A stretch of DNA of 30,287 bases from an uncultured Bacilli bacterium. GTDB taxonomy: Bacteria > Bacillota_I > Bacilli_A > RF39 > UBA660. Below are positions 24,777 to 30,287 of the stretch, in pieces. The notes under the pieces are model-generated. The model was not told the DNA's origin, did no database searches, and saw nothing but the letters and a program-made list of their open reading frames with translations. The stretch is from positions 1 through 30,287 of the forward strand of contig CARMXJ010000015.1 of NCBI GenBank assembly GCA_949025205.1. The letters are read 5' to 3'. Each line of letters opens with the position of its first letter. Position 1 is the first letter of the stretch. Both the position numbers and the translations under genes were made by a program.

Positions 24777-26957
24777 ATGAAAAAAGTATATGAACTCGAT
24801 TTTTTAGAAAGAAAATTAGTAGTAGAAACAGGAGAACTTGCTAAACAAGCAAATGGATCTGTTTTAGTAAGATATGGAGATACAGTGATTTTATCTGTAT
24901 GCGTAATGGGAAAAAACACAATTACAGCAGACTTTTTTCCACTTACGGTTTTATATCAAGAAAAATTATATTCCGTTGGTAAAATTCCAGGTGGATTTAT
25001 AAAAAGAGAAGGAAGACCTACGGATGAGGCAACACTAGCAGCTCGAATTATCGATAGACCTATCAGACCTATGTTTGATGAGAATTTGCGTAACGAAATT
25101 CAAGTTGTTAATACCGTTTTATCGGTTGACCAAGATAATTCTCCGATTATGACGGCATTATTTGGTTCAAGTTTATGTTTAGGAATTAGTGATATTCCTT
25201 TTGATGGACCAGTATCAGGAGTAGTTGTTGGAAAAATAGGGAAAGAATTTATTATCAATCCAACGAGTGAAGAATTAGAGAAAAGTAGTCTTAATTTAAC
25301 AGTTGCTGGAACAAAAGATGCTATTTGTATGGTCGAAGCTGGAGCGCAAGAACTAAGCGAAAAAGATATGTTAGAAGCTATCCTTTTTGGACATGAACAT
25401 ATTAAAATGTTGTGTGCGTTCCAAGAAAGAATTATAGAAGAAGTTGGAGTTGCTAAAAAGGAATTAGCTGTTGCAAAAATTGATGAAGAATTAGAAGCTG
25501 CTGTTCGTGAATATGCAACAAAAGATATGCTTGCGGCGATTCAAATTAAAGATAAACTAGAAAGCTATGAGCGTATTGAAGAAGTAAAGACAGCAGCTTT
25601 AGAAAATTTTGCAGAGATTTATGCGGAAGATGAAAACATTGAGCAAATTTTAAAAGATGTTAAAAAGGTTGTAGATACGATTGAAGGGGATGAAGTAAGG
25701 CGTTTAATTACGGATAAGAAAATTAGACCGGATGGTAGAAAAATGGACGAAATTAGACACTTGGATGCCCAAATCGATTTACTTCCAAGACCACATGGTA
25801 GTGCTTTATTTACAAGAGGAGAAACCCAAGCACTTGCAACAACAACACTTGGAGCTATCGGTGAACATCAAATTTTAGATGGTTTAGGGATTGAAGATAC
25901 AAAACGTTTTATGCTTCATTATAATTTTCCTCAATTCTCCGTAGGGGAAACCGGAAGATATGGAAGTCCTGGAAGACGGGAAATAGGGCATGGTGCTTTA
26001 GGAGAAAGAGCACTTGCCCAAGTGATTCCTTCAGAAGAAGAGTTTCCCTATACGATACGTGTTGTAAGTGAGATTTTAGAAAGCAATGGGTCTAGCTCAC
26101 AAGCAACGATTTGTGCTGGATGTCTTTCTTTAATGGCTGCAGGAGTACCAATAAAAAAACCAGTTGCTGGAATTGCTATGGGACTTATTCAAAATGGAAA
26201 GAAATACACGATACTTACGGATATTGCGGGATTAGAAGACCACATGGGAGATATGGACTTTAAAGTGGCTGGAACACGTGATGGCATTTGTGCTTTACAA
26301 ATGGATATTAAAATCAAAGGTGTTACCAAAGAAATTTTAAAAGAAGCTTTAGCACAAGCTAAAAAAGCAAGACTTGAAATTTTGGATGTCATGCAAGATT
26401 GTATTAAAGAACCTCGTAAGGAATTATCGCCATATGCTCCTAAGATTGAAACATTTAAAATTGACCCAGAAAAAATTAAAGATGTTATTGGGCGTGGTGG
26501 AGAGATGATTACCAGAATTATTTTAGAAGCTAGTCATGTTTCTACTGTAAATGATAAAGATGCGGTTAAAGTGGATTTAGAAGATGATGGGCGTGTCATT
26601 ATTTACCATACGGATTTTGAGATTATTGAAAAAACCAAAGAAATGATTTTAGATGTTGTACGAGAGGTAGTAGAAGGAGAAATCTATACAGGAACCATTA
26701 CCAAAGTAGAAGATTTTGGTTGCTTTGTAGAGTTATGGAGTGGTTGTGAAGGACTCGTACATGTTTCGCAACTTGCTCATGAAAGAGTGGAAAAACCAAG
26801 TGATGCATTTAAAGTAGGAGACCAAATTGTAGTAAAATCTTTAGGGTATGATAATAGAGGAAGATTAAACCTTTCTCGTAAAGAAGCTTTACCAAAACCG
26901 AAAAAGAGTGAAAAAGAAGAGAAAAAAGAAAAGAAGGAGAAGAAAAAACATGAATAA
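24777..26957 (+). CDS. pnp: Polynucleotide phosphorylase (3'-5' exoribonuclease)
   Basis: A 726-aa protein of normal length. It has two RNase PH domains (about 1-220 and 300-540) joined by a helical domain, with GGFIKREGRPTD and RPIRPMF in the first, and GRREIGHGALGERAL and the catalytic DHMGDMDFKVAGTRDGI in the second. A KH domain follows (DPEKIKDVIGRGGEMI, about 550-615), then an S1 RNA-binding domain (about 620-695) and a Lys/Glu-rich tail. It degrades RNA from the 3' end with phosphate and is a degradosome partner. GGAGG at 24768-24772 sets the start. Its 3' end overlaps the DUF1653 gene by 8 bases. Confidence 0.97.
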   Translation: MKKVYELDFLERKLVVETGELAKQANGSVLVRYGDTVILSVCVMGKNTITADFFPLTVLYQEKLYSVGKIPGGFIKREGRPTDEATLAARIIDRPIRPMFDENLRNEIQVVNTVLSVDQDNSPIMTALFGSSLCLGISDIPFDGPVSGVVVGKIGKEFIINPTSEELEKSSLNLTVAGTKDAICMVEAGAQELSEKDMLEAILFGHEHIKMLCAFQERIIEEVGVAKKELAVAKIDEELEAAVREYATKDMLAAIQIKDKLESYERIEEVKTAALENFAEIYAEDENIEQILKDVKKVVDTIEGDEVRRLITDKKIRPDGRKMDEIRHLDAQIDLLPRPHGSALFTRGETQALATTTLGAIGEHQILDGLGIEDTKRFMLHYNFPQFSVGETGRYGSPGRREIGHGALGERALAQVIPSEEEFPYTIRVVSEILESNGSSSQATICAGCLSLMAAGVPIKKPVAGIAMGLIQNGKKYTILTDIAGLEDHMGDMDFKVAGTRDGICALQMDIKIKGVTKEILKEALAQAKKARLEILDVMQDCIKEPRKELSPYAPKIETFKIDPEKIKDVIGRGGEMITRIILEASHVSTVNDKDAVKVDLEDDGRVIIYHTDFEIIEKTKEMILDVVREVVEGEIYTGTITKVEDFGCFVELWSGCEGLVHVSQLAHERVEKPSDAFKVGDQIVVKSLGYDNRGRLNLSRKEALPKPKKSEKEEKKEKKEKKKHE

Positions 26958-27174
26958 GCCAATTGCAGGACAAAAGTATCGTCATTTTAAAGGGATGATT
27001 GTGACGATATTAACTATTGCTAAAGATTCTGAATCATTAGAAGAGTTGGTTGTTTATGAACATGATGGTGAAGCTTGGGTAAGACCATTACGAATGTTTT
27101 TATCAGAAGTGGATAAAGAAAAGTATCCTGATGTTTTACAAAAAATGCGTTTTGAATTAATAGAAGAAGCTTAA
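26950..27174 (+). CDS. DUF1653 small protein
   Basis: A 74-aa protein. YRHFKGMIVTILTIAKDSESLEELVVYEHD followed by AWVRPLRMFLSEV matches the DUF1653 signature (YRHFKG..Y.V...A.HSE..E..VVY, WVRP..MF). The fold is a small SH3-like beta barrel; the biochemical role is not known to me. ATG 26950 overlaps the end of pnp by 8 bases, and AAGGAG at about 26935-26940 is its ribosome binding site. It closes the rpsO-pnp operon; a terminator follows. Confidence 0.85.
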   Translation: MNKPIAGQKYRHFKGMIVTILTIAKDSESLEELVVYEHDGEAWVRPLRMFLSEVDKEKYPDVLQKMRFELIEEA

Positions 27175-27202
27175 ATTTTCATGTATGGAATATAGAATTT
27201 AT

Positions 27203-27232
27203 GTAGATACAAAAATGTTATCTGCTTTTTTT
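27203..27232 (+). terminator. Rho-independent terminator of the rpsO-pnp-DUF1653 operon
   Basis: GTAGATA (27203-27209) pairs with TATCTGC (27219-27225; one G-T wobble), followed by seven T. Confidence 0.75.
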
Positions 27233-27315
27233 AAAATTTTACGAGTAGTACAGACTTTGAAATAATACAATAATGTGTATATAAGACTTACATAAATTTA
27301 TTCATAAAAATAGTA

Positions 27316-27346
27316 TTGACTCTCCAGTTAACTGTAATGATTAAAT
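27316..27346 (+). promoter_or_regulatory. MerR-type promoter and operator
   Basis: TTGACT (27316-27321) and TTAAAT (27341-27346, with TG one base before it) are separated by 19 bases, longer than the usual 17. The palindrome CAGTTAACTG (27325-27334) sits at the centre of the spacer. A long spacer with a central dyad is the mark of promoters twisted into activity by MerR-family proteins. A MerR gene lies in the same operon, so autoregulation is likely. Confidence 0.65.
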
Positions 27347-27366
27347 GTTTTACAGGAGGGAAAAAT

Positions 27367-27648
27367 ATGAGTAAATATTGTGCAGATTGTATTCATATGA
27401 ATACAAAAGAAGAAAAATATGATGGAGTTTATAAATGTAAATTTCTAAAAGATTTTACGAATGCCAGTAGTAATGCTTGTGAAAAGTTTGATAAATCCTA
27501 TGGGAGAAACATTGCAGAAAAGCAAAGATTGTACGATTTAGGAAAAGAAGCTAAATTGAAAAAAGAAGAAGCTCCGCTTGGCATTTACATATTTATATTA
27601 ATAGTACTAATCATTTGTACCATTATTGTAAAATTAACAGGAAATTAA
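27367..27648 (+). CDS. Small Cys-rich tail-anchored membrane protein
   Basis: A 93-aa protein. The N-terminal half has four Cys in a CxxC-x15-C-x13-C pattern (KYCADCIHM, YKCKF, NACEKF), which could hold zinc or another metal. A charged helix follows (about 45-68), and one hydrophobic segment near the C-terminus (IYIFILIVLIICTIIVKL) should anchor it in the membrane with the Cys domain in the cytoplasm. I have seen similar small proteins in Clostridia and Bacilli but know no function. AGGAGG at 27354-27359 supports ATG 27367. It is the first gene after the MerR-type promoter and may help sense the signal, or be the main regulated product. Confidence 0.75.
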   Translation: MSKYCADCIHMNTKEEKYDGVYKCKFLKDFTNASSNACEKFDKSYGRNIAEKQRLYDLGKEAKLKKEEAPLGIYIFILIVLIICTIIVKLTGN

Positions 27649-27665
27649 AAAAGGAAAGGGATAGG

Positions 27666-28049
27666 ATGAAATATAAGATTGGTGAGTTTTCAAAATTAGT
27701 AAATGTCCCTGTCAAAACATTAAGATATTATGATGAGATTTCGTTGTTTAAACCCAAAGAAGTGGATATATTTAGTAATTACAGATATTACTTGGAATCA
27801 CAAGTGGAAGACTTAAAAATAATATTAGAATTAAAAGAAGCAGGATTTCGACTGGAAGAGATTATTAAATATTGGAATAATTGGGATGATAAAATAATGT
27901 CTCACCAAAAAGAAAAAATTTATTTAGAAAAAAAGGAATTAAATAAAAAAATTAAAAAAATTGATGAACTTCGTACAAGAATGAAAGACGGAGTCATTTA
28001 TAATAAAGATATAGATATCGTGAATATCAAAGAAAGGAAAAGAGTATGA
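27666..28049 (+). CDS. MerR family transcriptional regulator
   Basis: A 127-aa protein. YKIGEFSKLVNVPVKTLRYYDEISLFKP is the MerR winged-helix DNA-binding start (residues 2-30), followed by NYRYYLESQVEDLKIILELKEAGFRLEEI (wing and second helical motif). A long coiled-coil dimer helix follows (about 78-110), and the last 20 residues carry no effector domain and no metal-binding Cys. MerR proteins remodel long-spacer promoters; such a promoter lies 320 bases upstream. The start at ATG 27666 begins with the conserved domain. Its TGA overlaps the next gene's ATG (ATGA at 28046-28049), so the two are translationally coupled. Confidence 0.9.
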   Translation: MKYKIGEFSKLVNVPVKTLRYYDEISLFKPKEVDIFSNYRYYLESQVEDLKIILELKEAGFRLEEIIKYWNNWDDKIMSHQKEKIYLEKKELNKKIKKIDELRTRMKDGVIYNKDIDIVNIKERKRV

Positions 28050-29101
28050 TAACAAAAAATACAAATTTAATTATTGGAAAAGTGGAGTCTGGAAAAACAA
28101 GAGGAATCATGTTTCCAGAAATGAAAAAATTAATAGAAGAAGAAAAAAATTTATTTATAATAGATAATAAAGAAGAGTATTATCCAAGATTTAAAGAAGA
28201 ATTAGAAAAAAATGGATATAAAGTTTGGTTAATAAATTTAAGAAATCCTTTAAAATCAAACACGTTTAATCTTTTAGAATATCCATATTTCTTATACAAA
28301 AATGGAAATAAAGATGCTGCAACAAATCTTGTGGTAAGTATTGCAGAAAATATATGTATAAATAAAAATAGTGAATCTGATATATTTTGGGACAATAGTG
28401 CTGCTAATTATCTAACAAGTTTAATTCTTATTTTATTCGAACATGGTACAGAAGAAGAAATTCATTTTATGAGTTTAGGGGCTTTAACTAATATTTTAGA
28501 TGAGGAATCGAGTGTAGAAAAAATAAGAGACTATTTTAAAAGTTTGGATGTAACTAGTGCCATTTATAGATTAGGGTCACCTACCATTTTTTCTCCAGTA
28601 GACACTAGAGGAGGAATTCTATCTACCTTAAAATATAAAATCAATACTTTTTTTAATAGAGAAGAAATATTAAAAGCACTATCTGTATCGGAATTTAAAG
28701 TAGAAAAATTTAAAGAAAAAACAGCTATTTTCTTTGAAGGAAAAAGTGACCTTAATGCCATCGCTAATATTTTATTAGGACAACTTATTACCGCCAATAA
28801 AGAACAAGATAGAGAACTAGCTGTTATATTAGACGATTTAAATTCTTTACCACAAATTTCTGAAATGAAAGAATTAATCGAATATGCTACACTAAATCAT
28901 TTAAAATCTTATTTTATAACTAATTGCTTAGAAGAATTAAACGATATGTATGGAAAATATACATTTAAGAAAATTGCCAATGTTATAGATGTAAATGAGA
29001 TGCATGATTTAAAAATAGATAATCTTTACAAAACAGTAGAATTTCCAAATAAAAAGGATGCTAATATCAAAACGATAGATATTAAGAAAATATTAAAATA
29101 A
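28046..29101 (+). CDS. Shortened, soluble VirD4/TraG-like ATPase
   Basis: A 351-aa protein. LIIGKVESGKTRGIMFPEM holds Walker A (G11 to T18). LFIIDNKEEYY stands where VirD4/TraG proteins have DPKGE, then INLRNPLKSNTFNLL, SDIFWDNSAANYL, TAIFFEGKSD and ILDDLNSLPQI (Walker B, D263-D264) follow in the family's usual order. The N-terminal membrane spans of coupling proteins are absent and the length is about half the usual 600. No relaxase, T4SS channel or conjugation gene is in the window. I infer a cytoplasmic ring ATPase that moves DNA or protein, or a remodelled relic of a conjugative element. It is coupled to the MerR gene by ATGA. Confidence 0.75.
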   Translation: MITKNTNLIIGKVESGKTRGIMFPEMKKLIEEEKNLFIIDNKEEYYPRFKEELEKNGYKVWLINLRNPLKSNTFNLLEYPYFLYKNGNKDAATNLVVSIAENICINKNSESDIFWDNSAANYLTSLILILFEHGTEEEIHFMSLGALTNILDEESSVEKIRDYFKSLDVTSAIYRLGSPTIFSPVDTRGGILSTLKYKINTFFNREEILKALSVSEFKVEKFKEKTAIFFEGKSDLNAIANILLGQLITANKEQDRELAVILDDLNSLPQISEMKELIEYATLNHLKSYFITNCLEELNDMYGKYTFKKIANVIDVNEMHDLKIDNLYKTVEFPNKKDANIKTIDIKKILK

Positions 29102-29117
29102 CAGGTTTTGAGGATAT

Positions 29118-29186
29118 ATGATAAAGAAAAATAAACACGGTTTAAACATTCTTTATGATAAAAAAAGTGGAATATGGTATACTTAG
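29118..29186 (+). other. 22-codon open frame before the last gene, possible peptide or relic
   Basis: GAGG at 29109-29112 precedes ATG 29118. The peptide starts MIKKNKHGLNILYDKK and ends at TAG 29184. The frame continues after the TAG (YKYNGKTRK) into the start of the next gene. The text YDKKSGIWYTxYKYNGK looks a little like the N-terminal arm domain of phage integrases, so this may be a relic; it may also be chance in the promoter region. Confidence 0.2.
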
Positions 29187-29198
29187 TATAAATATAAT
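29175..29198 (+). promoter_or_regulatory. Promoter of the downstream surface-protein gene
   Basis: TGGTATACT (29175-29183) is an extended -10 like those at 1192 and 4366. A perfect TATAAT also occurs at 29193-29198. Either could serve the gene starting at 29220; no clear -35 was found. Confidence 0.4.
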
Positions 29199-29219
29199 GG
29201 AAAGACTAGGAAACAAATT

Positions 29220-30287
29220 ATGGAAAAAAAACATAACGTATATATAAGTATAGTAATAATAGTGTTAATTATAGTAGGAATTGGCTCGACGTTTGCTTAC
29301 TTTACCTCAACGATAAGAAAAGAAAGAGAAGAAAATGCCCAAACCAAAGTAATGACAGAAGCAATAGCAAATGCCACTATGGATTTAGGAGACTTAGTAA
29401 CAGCTAATAATATTTTACCAGGGCATAAAATAATAAAAACAATTACAGTAACAGGAGAAGGAGGAGAAAAAGCAAAAGCGATAAAAGCAACAATTACACT
29501 AACTCCTGAAGTAGAAGAGTTTAAAAATCATGTTAAATATAGTTTATATGAAGTAGAAAGCATAAAAGCCCCCAATCCAGTGAATATATGTGGGACTTCA
29601 AACCCAGTTACCAAAGACGGGGAATATTACGATAATATGGAATGTATAACTAATGGTTTAGGGAGTCCAATAATAGAAGGAATATTTGTAGGAAAAGAAC
29701 CTGTTAATCATGAAATTGAAGTTAATGGGACCACTAAAAAAACGTATTATTTGCTAATTGAATACATAAATGATAAAGAAACAAGCCAAGATGATGAACA
29801 AGGAAAAACATTTACAGTAACTATTGGATTTGGAAGAGGAAAAGAATATAAAGAAGCTTTATTAAAAGGAGCAGATCCAGTTTTAGCGGAAAATCTAATA
29901 CCTATAGAAATAGATGAACAAGGGAAAGTGAGGAAAGCAGATATAGAGGGTAAATGGTATAGCTATGAAGAGAAGAAATGGGCAAATGCAGTCATATTAG
30001 TTGATAAAACAAAGAGTTATAATAGTTATGATGTAATACCAGAAGAGAATATTGAGAGTTACTTTGTATGGATACCTAAATACAGTTATCAGCTATGGGA
30101 TATGGGGAATTATAATAGTCTAACTAATACAGATATAACCCGAATTCATACAATTCCGATAAAATTTGGCTTAGAGGATACAATAGATGCAAATGAATTT
30201 GAATGTAGCACTCCAATGACTTCTGGATCAAATGGCAATTGTCAAATAGGAGACTATATGACCCATCCAGCGTTTATCAGCATGAAC
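29220..30287 (+). CDS. Surface protein with SipW-like signal, 3'-truncated by window edge
   Basis: 356 codons are open from ATG 29220 to the window end. The N-terminus has a hydrophobic segment (about 8-25) ending in GSTFAYFTS, similar to the SipW-dependent signal of TasA/camelysin-like proteins (GGTxAYFxD). An exported beta-rich domain follows (about 45-200). Then come ADPVLAENLIPIEID, KWYSYEEKKWANAV and SYFVWIPKYSYQLW, motifs I associate with surface or phage-tail-like proteins of gut Firmicutes, ending near HPAFISM where the window stops. AGG at 29208-29210 is a weak ribosome binding site. It probably is secreted or anchored at the surface, like the gene at the other end of the window. The function of its large domain is unknown. 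Confidence 0.8.
   Translation, partial: MEKKHNVYISIVIIVLIIVGIGSTFAYFTSTIRKEREENAQTKVMTEAIANATMDLGDLVTANNILPGHKIIKTITVTGEGGEKAKAIKATITLTPEVEEFKNHVKYSLYEVESIKAPNPVNICGTSNPVTKDGEYYDNMECITNGLGSPIIEGIFVGKEPVNHEIEVNGTTKKTYYLLIEYINDKETSQDDEQGKTFTVTIGFGRGKEYKEALLKGADPVLAENLIPIEIDEQGKVRKADIEGKWYSYEEKKWANAVILVDKTKSYNSYDVIPEENIESYFVWIPKYSYQLWDMGNYNSLTNTDITRIHTIPIKFGLEDTIDANEFECSTPMTSGSNGNCQIGDYMTHPAFISMN

Noticed and set aside
26908..26949. Longer start for the DUF1653 protein
   Set aside because: It reads the Lys-rich tail region of pnp in another frame, and the ribosome binding site is just before ATG 26950.
27316..27366. TTG start extending the Cys-rich protein
   Set aside because: The TTG is the -35 box of the MerR-type promoter; AGGAGG lies just before ATG 27367.
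27615..27665. Upstream ATG for the MerR gene
   Set aside because: It lies in the preceding gene; the conserved MerR domain begins right at ATG 27666.
1..30287. CRISPR arrays, tRNA, rRNA, complete insertion sequences or a diversity-generating retroelement
   Set aside because: No regularly spaced repeats, tRNA cloverleaf, rRNA stretch, intact transposase or reverse transcriptase was seen on either strand.

Overview
The window comes from a very AT-rich, low-GC Gram-positive bacterium, probably an uncultured gut Bacilli/Firmicutes lineage. The grounds are A/T-rich coding sequence on one strand, Gram-positive-style surface proteins (membrane anchor plus exported domain, one with a SipW-like signal), strong purine-rich ribosome binding sites, and the standard bacterial code (TGG for Trp, TGA used as stop, for example at 5237-5239 and 28047-28049). 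The species cannot be named from the sequence. All convincing genes are on the + strand.

Layout: (1) 2-1144 is the 3' part of a surface-protein gene that begins outside the window. (2) 1223-23983 is a cell-surface polysaccharide locus. It starts with three units separated by terminators and extended -10 promoters: a fused polymerase/ligase-GT4 protein, an unrecognised 257-aa protein, and the start of a long run of closely packed genes at 4391. The run holds a WbbL-like GT2, a DUF1972 (RgpA/GacB-type) glycosyltransferase, a methyltransferase-kinase-coiled-coil protein resembling WbdD, an ABC exporter (ATPase and permease), a GT2, a tandem GT2, a GT-C-like membrane protein, a membrane-anchored polyprenyl-phosphate GT2, a DUF2142 membrane protein, a GT2/DUF2304 pair, another GT2, a Wzx-like flippase, a COG5610 HAD protein and a DUF6020 membrane protein. 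(3) 23984-24461 is non-coding and holds inverted repeats, a decayed ISL3-type transposase relic on the - strand, and the rpsO promoter and leader. (4) 24462-27174 is the housekeeping block rpsO-pnp-DUF1653. (5) 27316-29101 is a small operon behind a MerR-type promoter: a Cys-rich tail-anchored protein, a MerR regulator and a soluble, shortened VirD4/TraG-like ATPase. (6) 29220-30287 is the 5' part of a second surface protein.

How the genes may work together: the order DUF1972 GT / GT2 / ABC exporter / multi-domain GT2 / lipid-donor synthase with a DUF2304 partner / flippase / GT-C resembles streptococcal rhamnopolysaccharide loci (gac, rgp). I infer a backbone built on a lipid carrier in the cytoplasm, possibly capped by the WbdD-like protein, exported by the ABC transporter and decorated outside the membrane by GT-C enzymes using polyprenyl-phosphate sugars. 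The sugars are unknown, because no nucleotide-sugar genes are present.

The most interesting items are the WbdD-like protein in a Gram-positive locus with a Wzt that lacks the usual C-terminal recognition domain, the MerR-controlled orphan TraG-like ATPase operon, the acetyltransferase and transposase relics, the polymerase-GT4 fusion, and two competing hairpins in the rpsO leader.
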